Part shown: piece after piece, positions 1 through 7,960 of the stretch
How the letters are laid out: each line of letters begins with the position of its first letter
Numbering within the stretch: position 1 is the stretch's first letter
Source of the DNA: an uncultured Collinsella sp.
GTDB taxonomy: Bacteria > Actinomycetota > Coriobacteriia > Coriobacteriales > Coriobacteriaceae
Direction of reading: 5' to 3'
Length of the DNA: 64,000 nt
Assembly (NCBI GenBank): GCA_958437935.1
Contig: CAUBPS010000002.1
Location: 1 to 64,000, forward strand
Position numbers and translations under genes: made by a program
The notes under the pieces: generated by a model
Told to the model about the DNA's origin: nothing
Databases searched by the model: none
The model's input: the letters and a program-made list of their open reading frames with translations, nothing else

Positions 1-1
1 G

Positions 2-205
2 GCGGCTGATCCGGTCCGACCGGGCCGCGCGGCAAGGAGATATATTGCCAGACCGCGAAGCCCTGTGGGACGTCAATTCCACTCTTCACAAGTCCTACAC
101 AACATATTGCTTTCTATAGGTAATAGAAAGACTGGTGCGGATCTTCCGCACGTATCAGATGATGACCCTTTGGTTCAGGAATATATAGAGATCGGTCACC
201 TGTAA
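2..205 (+). CDS. possible 3' end of an unrecognised gene, cut by the window edge
   Basis: One frame on the plus strand stays open from the window edge to a TAA at 203-205, 67 codons without a start. The last half uses codons such as ATA, AGA and TCT that the neighbouring ribosomal genes avoid, so it may be transferred DNA. I do not recognise the product. A second frame is open from 3 to a TAG at 118-120, so the coding claim is weak. Two short inverted repeats lie in the same stretch (CTTTCTAT with ATAGAAAG near 112-132, GTGCGGA with TCCGCAC near 135-151), so this could instead be non-coding. It would run convergently into rplT. Confidence 0.25.
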   Translation, partial: AADPVRPGRAARRYIARPRSPVGRQFHSSQVLHNILLSIGNRKTGADLPHVSDDDPLVQEYIEIGHL

Positions 206-251
206 GTGTATATCTACCCGCGCTTTTAGCAATGTAAACCGCGCTTCAGAT

Positions 252-288
252 AAAAAGAGGGAGCGCCGCGCACAACGCGACACTCCCC
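252..288 (-). terminator. rho-independent terminator of the infC-rpmI-rplT operon
   Basis: Read on the minus strand, GGGAG...CGCG pairs with CGCG...CTCCC around a short loop and is followed at once by a TCTTTTT tract. It lies about 20 nt past the rplT stop, the expected place for the end of the operon transcript. Confidence 0.8.
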
Positions 289-308
289 TAGCGATTCAAG
301 AGAATCTA

Positions 309-668
309 TTAGGCCTCGAGAGCCTTCTTGGCGATGGTAGCCAGCTCGTTGAAGGACTCGATGTCCTCGTAAGCCATCTGAGCCAGGACCTTGCGGTCGA
401 GCTCGATGCCGGCAACCTTCAGGCCGTGCATGAACTGAGAGTAAGAGATGTCGTTCAGGCGAGCAGCAGCGTTGATACGAGTGATCCAAAGAGAACGGAT
501 CTCGCGCTTCTTGTTGCGGCGATCACGATACTGATACTGCAGGGAGTGCTGGACCTGCTCTTTAGCATGCTTGTAAGTACGCGAAGCGGCACCGTAGTAA
601 CCCTTCGCACGGTGCATAACGGTACGGCGCTTCTTCTTGGCGGCAACAGCGCGCTTAATACGTGCCAT
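309..668 (-). CDS. rplT: 50S ribosomal protein L20
   Basis: L20 binds 23S rRNA early in large-subunit assembly and in many bacteria also represses its own operon at the mRNA level. The 119-residue product has the usual length and the basic N-terminus MARIKRAVAAKKKRR typical of the family. The start is preceded by TAGGAG about ten bases upstream. It is the last gene of infC-rpmI-rplT, 46 bases after rpmI, with a terminator just past its stop. The leader upstream of infC carries a terminator hairpin, so L20 feedback on that leader is plausible but is inferred from other species. Confidence 0.97.
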   Translation of the reverse strand: MARIKRAVAAKKKRRTVMHRAKGYYGAASRTYKHAKEQVQHSLQYQYRDRRNKKREIRSLWITRINAAARLNDISYSQFMHGLKVAGIELDRKVLAQMAYEDIESFNELATIAKKALEA

Positions 669-714
669 GTTCTATCAACTCCTAGACGGTAAAACGAAAA
701 ACGGGAACGCGAAC

Positions 715-906
715 TTAGGCGAGACGCGACTTGATGACCTTGCGGTCGGCAGCGGCGATCTCGGTCTCCTGACGGAAGCCACGCTTACGCTTGGTGGACT
801 TCTTGCTCAGGATGTGGCTCTTGAAAGCCTTGGCGCGCATAAGCTTGCCGGTACCAGTCTTGCGGAAACGCTTCTTGGTGCCGCTGTGGGACTTCATCTT
901 AGGCAT
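715..906 (-). CDS. rpmI: 50S ribosomal protein L35
   Basis: L35 is a small basic protein of the large ribosomal subunit. The 63-residue product starts MPKMKSHSGTKKRFRKTGTG, the family signature, and ends in a basic tail. An AGGAG ribosome-binding site lies six bases before the ATG. It sits between infC and rplT in the universally conserved order, with 32 bases separating it from infC, so the three genes are surely co-transcribed. Nothing in it is unusual. Confidence 0.97.
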   Translation of the reverse strand: MPKMKSHSGTKKRFRKTGTGKLMRAKAFKSHILSKKSTKRKRGFRQETEIAAADRKVIKSRLA

Positions 907-938
907 GAAATACTCCTTAATCGGTTACAGAACACTAG

Positions 939-1493
939 TTACTTGGTATCGCTTGCCGCTTTATCCTCATCGAAGGCGCCCTTAATCGGGGCGAGCAGCA
1001 TAAGCATGTTACGGCCTTCCATCTTAGGCTTGGACTCGACCGTAGCGTAAGGCTTGAGATCCTCGGCGAGACGCTCGAGAACGTTAAGGCCCTGCTCCGG
1101 GTGAGCCATCTCACGGCCGCGGAACATGATGGTAATCTTAACGCGTGCGCCCTTCTTGAGGAAACGCAGAACGTGGCCCTTCTTGGTCTCGTAGTCGCCA
1201 ACGTCGATCTTGGGTCGGAACTTCATTTCCTTGACCTCGACCTTGGACTGGTTCTTACGAGCAGCCTTGGCCTTCATGGCCTGCTGGTACTTGAACTTAC
1301 CGTAGTCCATGACCTTGCAGACCGGCGGCTCCGCGTTGGGAGCGATCTCGACCAGGTCGAGACCCTGATCGTCGGCGACGCGCTGGGCATCGCGGATGGC
1401 GAACAGGCCGAGCTGAGAGCCATCGACGCCAATCAAACGGCACGAAGATGCAGTAATCTCGTCGTTGATGCGGGTGTCATCAGACTTAGCTAT
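939..1493 (-). CDS. infC: translation initiation factor IF-3, probably started at an AUA codon
   Basis: IF-3 binds the 30S subunit, blocks premature joining of 50S and rejects non-AUG start codons. The product has the N-terminal domain (TRINDEI, then LGLFAIRDAQ), the lysine-rich linker and the C-terminal domain. An ATG at 1508 opens the frame, but it has no Shine-Dalgarno sequence and directly follows a T-tract. The only good site, GGAGG, overlaps that ATG and lies eight bases before an in-frame ATA at 1491-1493. Starting there gives M-A-K-S-D-D-T-R-I-N-D, matching where the family usually begins, 184 residues. Other bacteria start infC at AUU or AUC so that IF-3 represses itself; AUA would act the same way. 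If the ATG is used the gene ends at 1508. Confidence 0.9.
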   Translation of the reverse strand: MAKSDDTRINDEITASSCRLIGVDGSQLGLFAIRDAQRVADDQGLDLVEIAPNAEPPVCKVMDYGKFKYQQAMKAKAARKNQSKVEVKEMKFRPKIDVGDYETKKGHVLRFLKKGARVKITIMFRGREMAHPEQGLNVLERLAEDLKPYATVESKPKMEGRNMLMLLAPIKGAFDEDKAASDTK

Positions 1494-1508
1494 TTTCCCT
1501 ACCTCCAT

Positions 1509-1700
1509 TCATAAAAAAATAACCCGGCGCTTCTCAGCAACCAGGTCGTACACATAGACATCCTCGATTTGAGGAAGGGAATCTAAGTTGTATGACCAGT
1601 CAGCTGCTCATTGGCGCCAAAAGGTGGGAACCCTCGGGTTCCTCTTTAGGGCATTGCGGGAACAACGCCTTGCGAATAATAACACGTACAGCGCGTTATC
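1509..1700 (-). promoter_or_regulatory. structured 5' leader of the infC operon
   Basis: The stretch between tRNA-Leu and infC holds a run of inverted repeats: CAACGCC/GGCATTG at about 1649-1668, GGAACCCTCGGGTTCC at 1627-1642, TTGGCGCCAA at 1611-1620, TCCTC/GAGGA at 1561-1575 and the terminator stem at 1522-1546. A possible TATTAT -10 element lies near 1680 on the minus strand. The layout resembles an autoregulated ribosomal-protein leader such as the L20 leader of Bacillota, but I cannot fold or align it to a known class. Confidence 0.5.
1513..1546 (-). terminator. attenuator (intrinsic terminator) just ahead of infC
   Basis: On the minus strand ACCTGGTTGCT pairs with AGCGCCGGGT around a GAGA tetraloop, then comes TATTTTTTT. 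The T-tract ends only a few bases before the infC ribosome-binding site. A terminator here cannot end an upstream gene (the next one is a tRNA about 400 bases away), so it most likely attenuates infC-rpmI-rplT. Confidence 0.6.
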
Positions 1701-1710
1701 ACATTACGTA

Positions 1711-1778
1711 CACGAAAAAGAGGCCTTGACCCCCTTGAACGCTCGCTTGCATGTATGGTGCCCGAGGCGAGACTCGAA
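1711..1778. repeat. partial copy of the tRNA-Leu 3' end and terminator
   Basis: This 68-base stretch repeats 1894-1962 with a few differences. On the minus strand it contains the T-arm and acceptor 3' half of the tRNA (TTCGAGTCTCGCCTCGGGCA, then CCA), the downstream flank and a decayed terminator. Homology stops abruptly inside the T-arm at TTCGAG. A duplicated tRNA 3' end is what tyrosine-integrase elements leave as an att site; a local duplication would look similar. Confidence 0.75.
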
Positions 1779-1893
1779 GGGCCTTCGCTTCGCGAAGCCC
1801 CGGGCTTCGGACGCGCGGCGCCCTCGCCACGCTCCGCTACAAACAGGCCGCAGGCCTGTTTGCTTAACGCTTCGCGCGCTCACGCGAGTTCGG

Positions 1894-1962
1894 CACGAAA
1901 AAGGGGGCCGCAACCCCCTTGAACGCTCACTTGCATGTATGGTGCCCGAGGCGAGACTCGAA
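1894..1962. repeat. second copy of the tRNA-Leu 3'-end repeat, within the intact tRNA locus
   Basis: Direct repeat partner of 1711-1778, about 183 bases apart. It includes the functional 3' end of tRNA-Leu and its terminator. The segment between the copies holds two strong palindromes, one centred on GCTTCGCGAAGC and one pairing AAACAGGCC with GGCCTGTTT, and no recognisable gene. Confidence 0.75.
1898..1920 (-). terminator. terminator of tRNA-Leu
   Basis: On the minus strand GGGGG-TTGCG-GCCCCC is followed by TTTTT, about 20 bases past the encoded CCA of the tRNA. It is the standard end of a single-tRNA transcript. Confidence 0.75.
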
Positions 1963-2026
1963 CTCGCACGTTGTTGCCAACGGTGGATTTTGAGTCCACT
2001 GCGTCTGCCAATTCCGCCACTCGGGC
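1940..2026 (-). tRNA. tRNA-Leu, anticodon CAA
   Basis: Reading the minus strand, the acceptor arm GCCCGAG (2026-2020) pairs with CTCGGGC (1950-1944), followed by discriminator A and an encoded CCA at 1942-1940. The anticodon stem GTGGA/TCCAC closes the loop CTCAAAA, giving anticodon CAA for UUG. A long variable arm (GTTGGCAACAAC) and T-loop TTCGAGT fit a class II leucine tRNA. The 3' half is duplicated at 1711-1778. Confidence 0.95.
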
Positions 2027-2065
2027 ACGTAATGCGTGAGTTAGTTTATCACAGCTTTCTACCGA

Positions 2066-3499
2066 TTAGTCCGAAAATGGAACTTCGAGCATTTCGATGA
2101 GTTCGACCGTGCGTAGCATCTCGCGCTGACGGCATCCGCGACCGTCGACCGAAGCCTCACCCATCTGGTTATCGTAAGGGTCCTCGCGCATGCCGTCGAA
2201 AGAGGGCTCAAACTCTGCCTGGAATCGATTGTTGGCCACCATACGCCATGGGTCGAGATTGCCAAAGTAGTGACGGCGGCGCCACTCCTCCCCCATCCTG
2301 CGAGCAGAAGATCCAAATGACACGTCGGCGTTGAGCCAACCGGTCTGCGGCGTATAGAACTCTGCCCAGTCGTGCGACCCCACCGAATCGGGCGCAACGT
2401 AGAGGCCGCTCTGCCAACGGGCAGGCACGCCCGCGATACGGCACATGGTGATAAACGTGAGCGCCATAACGCCGCAATCGCCGCGGAGCGAATGCGCGCA
2501 GTCATCGGCAATAGATCCCAAAAGCAAGTACGGCGGCTGATAGCGATAGTCGATATACTGCGTCAGGTAATCATAGATAGCACGAGCGCGATCGAGCGGA
2601 TCCTCGAGTCCGTCAACAACACCGGCCGTCAGCTGCTGCAGATACGGCGTGAATGCAATGTGCGGACGGTCCTCGGAAATATCCTCGGGCAGAGGCGCGT
2701 CCATACGCGGGTGAACCGGAAGTGTGCCACCGTAGACATCACAATAAGCAGCATCGATGTGATAACGATAGGTCACCGAAAAAAAGTGCTCACTCGAAGA
2801 AGACCACGAGGCGGTACGCGCCGAAGCATTCGCGGGAGCAACAGCACCCTCCGGCGTCATATCGAGAACCTCGATATGAGACTGTTGACGACAGGCGGCG
2901 GCAACGGGTAGCCACGCGCGAACAGTCTCTCCATCTAGAGCGCCGGGGACAGACACGGACGCTTTAAGCGTAATGACGCGAGCCAATCCGTTTTGTGACT
3001 CCATCTCCTTGAGCATCTCGTTGCGCAGTGCTATTCCGTCCGTAGAATCGGGCCGCATGCCGGGAACCTCTTTGGGATATACGCGAAGCGAATCGAGGAA
3101 GTTGTCGAGAACGAACAGTTCGCCATCGATAAAGCGCCAGTCAATACGCTTACGATTAATCAGGTCATCAAACTGCTCTTCGGTAAACTCTGGCCACTCC
3201 TCGCGAATCATCGCAATAGCCTGGTCGCGCGACACCGAAAAATGAAGCGGCGTCTCGAGCATGCGATACCGCTCGGCACGAACACAAGCAGCCAGCGAAG
3301 GCTCGGGGTTCTGCTCCAAAAGGCGATCGCAGGCAGCAACAGCCTGCGTCAAATACCCGGCATCCTTAAGACGAAGAATCTCGGGCGGCAGTCCAACATC
3401 GAGATGACGAAAGTCATCACAGCAAACATCAACAGAGCAACCAACAGGACCCTCGTCAATAACCTTCCCATCCGAAGGCAGTACATTAATAACAGCCAT
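2066..3499 (-). CDS. transglutaminase-like cysteine protease-fold protein
   Basis: The 477-residue protein has a transglutaminase-like core in its second half. The catalytic cysteine lies in RGDCGVMALTF, the histidine in SHDWAEFY and the aspartate in LNADVSFG. Such domains act as amidases, peptidases or protein cross-linkers; the substrate is unknown. I see no signal peptide or membrane segment, so it is probably cytoplasmic. The N-terminal half is acidic and unrecognised. I chose ATG 3499 because TTGGAG lies eight bases upstream; a GTG at 3517 is in frame but has no such site. It stands alone between tRNA-Leu and the aldolase. Confidence 0.8.
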   Translation of the reverse strand: MAVINVLPSDGKVIDEGPVGCSVDVCCDDFRHLDVGLPPEILRLKDAGYLTQAVAACDRLLEQNPEPSLAACVRAERYRMLETPLHFSVSRDQAIAMIREEWPEFTEEQFDDLINRKRIDWRFIDGELFVLDNFLDSLRVYPKEVPGMRPDSTDGIALRNEMLKEMESQNGLARVITLKASVSVPGALDGETVRAWLPVAAACRQQSHIEVLDMTPEGAVAPANASARTASWSSSSEHFFSVTYRYHIDAAYCDVYGGTLPVHPRMDAPLPEDISEDRPHIAFTPYLQQLTAGVVDGLEDPLDRARAIYDYLTQYIDYRYQPPYLLLGSIADDCAHSLRGDCGVMALTFITMCRIAGVPARWQSGLYVAPDSVGSHDWAEFYTPQTGWLNADVSFGSSARRMGEEWRRRHYFGNLDPWRMVANNRFQAEFEPSFDGMREDPYDNQMGEASVDGRGCRQREMLRTVELIEMLEVPFSD

Positions 3500-3642
3500 A
3501 CCAAAACTCCAAGTCACTAGAACGCTTGAAGCCCATTGTAGCGAGATAAAAAGAAAGCCCCAACAAGGGAGCCATCAACACCGCTGAACGGTAGTCAAAT
3601 AAATAATTCAGCCTCGTAACCCTGCGGCGTTAAACGAAGGAA

Positions 3643-3726
3643 GCCCCGTCCCCCGGAACTGTTTCCTTGGCGCGACTTCTGGCAAAGCCAGGTGAGCGCA
3701 AAGGAAACAGTGTAGGGGGACGGGGC
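3643..3726. repeat. long GGGAC-type intergenic hairpin
   Basis: Two nested perfect arms: GCCCCGTCCCCC (3643-3654) with GGGGGACGGGGC (3715-3726), and ACTGTTTCCTT (3658-3668) with AAGGAAACAGT (3701-3711). At the tip CTGGC-AAA-GCCAG closes the loop. It lies past the end of the aldolase gene. It shares the GGGAC core with other hairpins in this window (14090, 22281, 44849, 58956), suggesting a dispersed repeat family. It lacks a T-tract, so it is not a plain terminator. Confidence 0.75.
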
Positions 3727-3751
3727 CTCCGGCGGGAAGTTAAACCGCTAC

Positions 3752-4618
3752 TTACGCCTTGTTGACGGAGCCAAACTCCTCCATGAGCTCCTTGGTGCGG
3801 GCGACGATGTTGTCGCGACCAGGCTTGAGGAGCTTGCGGGGGTCAAAGCCCTTGCCCTGCTGATCCTTGCCAGCCTCGATGTACTCGCGGACGCCCTTGG
3901 CGAAGACGAGCTGCAGGTCGGTGTTGACGTTGATCTTGGAGATGCCCAGGGAGATGGCCTTCTTGATCTGATCCTCGGGGATGCCGGTGCCACCGTGCAG
4001 GACGAGGGGCAGGTCGCCGGTCTGGGCCTTGATCTCGCCCAGGCGCTCGAAGGAAAGGCCAGCCCAGTCGGCGGGGTACACGCCATGGATGTTGCCGATG
4101 CCGCAGGCGAGGAAGTCGACGCCCAGGTCAGCGATCTGCTTGCACTCAGCAGGATCAGCGAGCTCGCCGCTGGAGGTCACGCCGTCCTCGGTGCCGCCGA
4201 TGCCGCCGACCTCGGCCTCGATGGACATGCCCTTGGAGTGGGCAAGCTCAACGAGCTCCTTGGTGCGGTCGAGGTTAAGCTGGAAGGTCTCCTCGTGAGA
4301 GCCGTCATACATGATGGACGTGAAGCCGGCCTCGATGCACTTAAAGCAGTCCTCGTAAGAACCGTGATCGAGGTGAAGGGCGACGGGAACGGTAACACCC
4401 GTGGCCTCGACGGCAGCCTTGACCATGTCGGCGCAGACCTTGAAACCGCCCATCCACTTAGCGGCACCAGCGGTGCACTGAAGGATCAGCGGAGACTTGG
4501 CCTCCTCGGCGGCCTGGAGAATAGCCAGGGTCCACTCGAGGTTGTTGGTGTTGAAGGCACCGAGACCGTACTTGCCGGCCTCAGCCTTCTTGAGCATGTC
4601 TGCTGCGTTGACGAGCAT
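3752..4618 (-). CDS. fba: class II fructose-bisphosphate aldolase
   Basis: The enzyme cleaves fructose 1,6-bisphosphate to dihydroxyacetone phosphate and glyceraldehyde 3-phosphate with a zinc ion, in the cytoplasm. The 288-residue product begins MLVNAADMLKKAEAGKYGLG and has the metal-binding HLDHGS motif near residue 84, YDGSHEE, GIGNIHG and LHGGTGI near residue 210, all typical of the family. AGGAGG lies eight bases before the ATG at 4618; the frame extends upstream but without a comparable site. GatY or KbaY tagatose aldolases are close relatives, but no galactitol or tagatose genes are nearby, so the glycolytic role is the better guess. Confidence 0.93.
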   Translation of the reverse strand: MLVNAADMLKKAEAGKYGLGAFNTNNLEWTLAILQAAEEAKSPLILQCTAGAAKWMGGFKVCADMVKAAVEATGVTVPVALHLDHGSYEDCFKCIEAGFTSIMYDGSHEETFQLNLDRTKELVELAHSKGMSIEAEVGGIGGTEDGVTSSGELADPAECKQIADLGVDFLACGIGNIHGVYPADWAGLSFERLGEIKAQTGDLPLVLHGGTGIPEDQIKKAISLGISKINVNTDLQLVFAKGVREYIEAGKDQQGKGFDPRKLLKPGRDNIVARTKELMEEFGSVNKA

Positions 4619-4812
4619 AAAAGAAACCTCCTGTAAGGTTGCTCCGATAACGCCTGAGATTTTACCACGGCGCACCCGAGCATAAACGTTCGTTTGTTCA
4701 CGAATATCGTCCAAACAGACTTTTTTTGACCGTTTGCCCTACGGAATCGACCCACTGGGGAAAATAGCTTGACGATTGAGCGGTCTTCGTGGTTCGAAAG
4801 ACGGCTTCGAGC

Positions 4813-5496
4813 CTACATCTGCATAAACGGGTTCTGCATAAGTTCGCGCGCCATCGTGGTCGAATCGCCATGGCCCGTCAAGCAAACGGTATCGGGCGGA
4901 AGCGTCTTGGCAAGTTTGGAAAGCGAGCGCATAATCGCCGCCTCGTCACCGCCGGAAAGATCGGTACGACCGTGGCTGCCCGGGAAAAGCGTGTCGCCCA
5001 CAAAGGCGATGTTCCCCTGCTCGGTCGCGGCGAACAGGACGATGCCGCCCGGCGTATGCCCCGGCGTCTCGATCACCTGCAGGCAGACGTCGCCCACCTC
5101 GATTGTATCGCCCTCGGCAAGCAAGCGCGTCGGCTCACCCGGATCGGGCGTCTCGATGCCCCACATGGCGCGCTGCTCCTCGATATTTGCGCGAGGTACC
5201 GTCACGTCCTTAGCGCACAACTCATATAGTGCGCTGTCGCCAACGACAGCTCGAACCCCGGCAACCCCGCCAACATGGTCGGCATGACCGTGCGTGCAGA
5301 CAGAGCCGAGTACGCGCACCTCGGGATGCGCGGTGCGGATATGCTCCACAAGACGCTCGCCCTCCCACGCCGGATCGACGATTAAGCACTCGTCATTCGA
5401 AATCACGGCGTAGCTGTTGGTCTGAATCGGGCCGTTGACGAGTGCCTCAATCGAAGCCGCACCTCGGGGTGTCAGGTCCAAAGTCATATCGCCCAT
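4813..5496 (-). CDS. MBL-fold metal-dependent hydrolase (glyoxalase II-like)
   Basis: The 227-residue protein has the metallo-beta-lactamase metal site THGHADHVGG, followed by ETPGHTPGG, GDTLFPG and GHGDSTTM, the order seen in hydroxyacylglutathione hydrolase-like enzymes. The family hydrolyses thioesters such as lactoylthiol adducts, so methylglyoxal detoxification is possible, but no partner glyoxalase I is seen. I prefer the ATG at 5496 because AGGAGG is then eight bases upstream; an ATG at 5502 is only two bases from it. It is the third gene after recJ-helicase and rel, about 90 bases past rel, and probably shares their transcript. Confidence 0.85.
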   Translation of the reverse strand: MGDMTLDLTPRGAASIEALVNGPIQTNSYAVISNDECLIVDPAWEGERLVEHIRTAHPEVRVLGSVCTHGHADHVGGVAGVRAVVGDSALYELCAKDVTVPRANIEEQRAMWGIETPDPGEPTRLLAEGDTIEVGDVCLQVIETPGHTPGGIVLFAATEQGNIAFVGDTLFPGSHGRTDLSGGDEAAIMRSLSKLAKTLPPDTVCLTGHGDSTTMARELMQNPFMQM

Positions 5497-5584
5497 GCGC
5501 ATACCCTCCTTCTAAAATACGTTCGAGGCACCAAACGATGCCTCGAACGTAACCAATATCTATGATGCTGAGAGGCTCTCGCAC

Positions 5585-7945
5585 CTACACACGGCGCTTA
5601 AGCTGGGCTCCACCCTCGCCGGGCATAAGACGACGAGCGTCGTAGACCGAGTCAACGCTGCTGATAGAGGCCAGCAGCGGATCCAAGCCACTCGCGTCCG
5701 AGATCTCGACCATAAAGCGCAGGGTTGCAATGCCCTCGCGGTTGGTCGACGTGGCGGCAGAAAGGATATTACCGCCCGCATCGCCAATGGCAATGGTGAC
5801 ATCCTTGAGCAGGCCCATGCGGTCCAGGCACTCGACCACGATCTCGATCTGGAAGAGGGTGTCGGCAGCGCCGTCCCACTCCACATCGATCATGCGCTCG
5901 GGATGTTCCATAAGACCCTTGACGTTAGGGCAGTTGGCGCGATGCACCGAAACGCCGCGACCGCGCGTGATGAAGCCGACGATGTCGTCGCCCGTCACGG
6001 GGTTGCAGCAATGAGCCAGACGGACCAGCAGGCCGCTGTTGCTCTCGCCCTTGACGATAATGCCGTTACTGGCGCTCTTGCCGCACTTTTGCGGCTTGCG
6101 GTTGGAGCCGCGAGCGGGCTGCTTCACGACCTCGGCGATAGCCTCGGCCTTGGTGAGCTGTTCCTCGGGCTTGGGGTCCAAGATTTGCTCGACCTTATTG
6201 CCCACAGCGCGCGGGGCAACCTTGCCGGCACCGACGGCGGCAAACAGGTCCTCGAGCTGCTTGAAGTTAAACTGCTCCGCCACGGCGTTGAGTGCACGCG
6301 TCGAACGCGGCGTAGAAATGCCATAGCCACGCTTACGCAGGTCCTTGGCCAGCATATCGCGACCGGCGGCAGCGTCGTCGTCCTTGGTCGCAGCGGCAAA
6401 ATAGCGGCGGATCTTTGACTTGGCGGAAGGTGTCTTAACGATCTTGAGCCAATCGCGCGACGGCTTGGAACTCTTGTTAGTCAGGATTTCAACGCGGTCG
6501 CCCGTCTTGATCTCGTGCGTGAGCGGAGCCACCGCACCGTTGATTTTGGCGCCGACGCAGTGGTTTCCCACCTCGGTGTGAACGGCATAGGCAAAGTCGA
6601 GCGGCGTGGAGCCGGCACGAAGCGCCATGACCTCGCCTTTGGGCGTGAAGACAAAGATCTCCTGATCGAACAGATCGACCTTCAGCGAGTGCAGGTATTC
6701 CTTGGCATCGGTGATCTCGTCGGAAGCTGCCCAATCGAGCGAATGCTTGAGCCAGTTGATCTGGTCGTCCAAACGTTGAGCGTCATTGGTCTTGGAAGCA
6801 GACGATCCGCCCGACTTCTTATATAGCCAGTGGGCGGCAATGCCGTACTCGGCCTGCTCATGCATCTCGTAGGTTCGAATCTGAATCTCGAGCGGACGAG
6901 CCGTAGGGCCGATGACCGTCGTGTGGAGCGACTGGTAGTTATTGACCTTGGGCATGGCGATATAGTCTTTAAAGCGACCGGGCATGGGGTGCCACAGCGT
7001 GTGCACCGCGCCGAGCGTGGAGTAGCAATCGCGCACCGAATGGGTAATAACGCGCAGCGCCACCAGGTCGTAGATCTCGGAGAACTCCTTGCCCTTGCGC
7101 TTCATCTTTTGATAGATGGACCAATAGTGCTTGGAGCGGCCATTAATCTGGAAACCCTCCAGGCCAATGCGGTTGAGCTCGTCGGTGAGCGTCTTGATGG
7201 TCTCGGCCAGATAGCGCTCGCGAACCTCGCGCGACTCAGCCACCATGCGCGCGATGCGCTGGTAGGCATCGGGCTCCAAGTAGAAGAAGGACAGGTCCTC
7301 GAGCTCCCACTTAATAGAGCTCATGCCCAGGCGGTCGGCCAGGGGCGCATATACGTCCATGGTCTCGCGAGCCTTAAACAGGCGACGGTCCTCACGCAGG
7401 GCGGCAAGGGTGCGCATGTTGTGCAGACGATCGGCAAGCTTAACGATAATGACGCGGATGTCCTTGGACATGGCGAGGAACATCTTGCGCAGCGTGAGGG
7501 CCTGCTTCTCGTCCATGCTGTCGACTTCGATGTTGGTGAGCTTGGTCACGCCATCGACGAGCTCGGCCACCGTATCGCCAAACAGGCCGGAAACATCGGC
7601 AAGCGAGGTCTCGGTATCCTCGACGGTATCGTGCAGCAGCGCGGCGCACACCACGTCACAGTCCATCTTGAGGTCGGCCAAAATGATGGCCACCTCGACG
7701 GGATGGTTAATGTACATCTCGCCCGAGCGGCGCTTTTGGTTGCAGTGCTTCTCGGCAGCAAAGCAGTAGGCCTGTTCAACCTTGGAGAAGTCGTCCTCAT
7801 TCATATATTTGAGGCACAGGCGCTCCAGCTTGTCGTAGCTGTCCGCCATAATCTCGGGCGGCAGCTCATCGGCATGCTTATAGTGCTCCATCTCCGAGAA
7901 CGGCTGGAGGGTGGAATCATGGGCGGTACGGGCTGCGGCATCCAT
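5585..7945 (-). CDS. rel: bifunctional (p)ppGpp synthetase/hydrolase, RelA/SpoT family
   Basis: Makes and degrades the stringent-response alarmone. Domains run in the standard order over 786 residues: HD hydrolase (His81 in INHPVEVA, His105-Asp106 in LLHDTVEDT), synthetase (GRSKHYWSIYQKMKRKGKEF near 269, EIQIRT near 353), TGS (FVFTPKGEVMALRAGSTPLD near 431), a conserved cysteine region (LAHCCNPVTGDDI) and a C-terminal ACT domain. Both catalytic domains look intact, so it should be bifunctional. It begins 15 bases after the recJ-helicase stop, so the two genes are co-transcribed. recJ-rel adjacency is also common in Bacillota, although the usual apt gene is missing here. Confidence 0.96.
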   Translation of the reverse strand: MDAAARTAHDSTLQPFSEMEHYKHADELPPEIMADSYDKLERLCLKYMNEDDFSKVEQAYCFAAEKHCNQKRRSGEMYINHPVEVAIILADLKMDCDVVCAALLHDTVEDTETSLADVSGLFGDTVAELVDGVTKLTNIEVDSMDEKQALTLRKMFLAMSKDIRVIIVKLADRLHNMRTLAALREDRRLFKARETMDVYAPLADRLGMSSIKWELEDLSFFYLEPDAYQRIARMVAESREVRERYLAETIKTLTDELNRIGLEGFQINGRSKHYWSIYQKMKRKGKEFSEIYDLVALRVITHSVRDCYSTLGAVHTLWHPMPGRFKDYIAMPKVNNYQSLHTTVIGPTARPLEIQIRTYEMHEQAEYGIAAHWLYKKSGGSSASKTNDAQRLDDQINWLKHSLDWAASDEITDAKEYLHSLKVDLFDQEIFVFTPKGEVMALRAGSTPLDFAYAVHTEVGNHCVGAKINGAVAPLTHEIKTGDRVEILTNKSSKPSRDWLKIVKTPSAKSKIRRYFAAATKDDDAAAGRDMLAKDLRKRGYGISTPRSTRALNAVAEQFNFKQLEDLFAAVGAGKVAPRAVGNKVEQILDPKPEEQLTKAEAIAEVVKQPARGSNRKPQKCGKSASNGIIVKGESNSGLLVRLAHCCNPVTGDDIVGFITRGRGVSVHRANCPNVKGLMEHPERMIDVEWDGAADTLFQIEIVVECLDRMGLLKDVTIAIGDAGGNILSAATSTNREGIATLRFMVEISDASGLDPLLASISSVDSVYDARRLMPGEGGAQLKRRV

Positions 7946-7960
7946 CGAGGTCCCCTTCCC

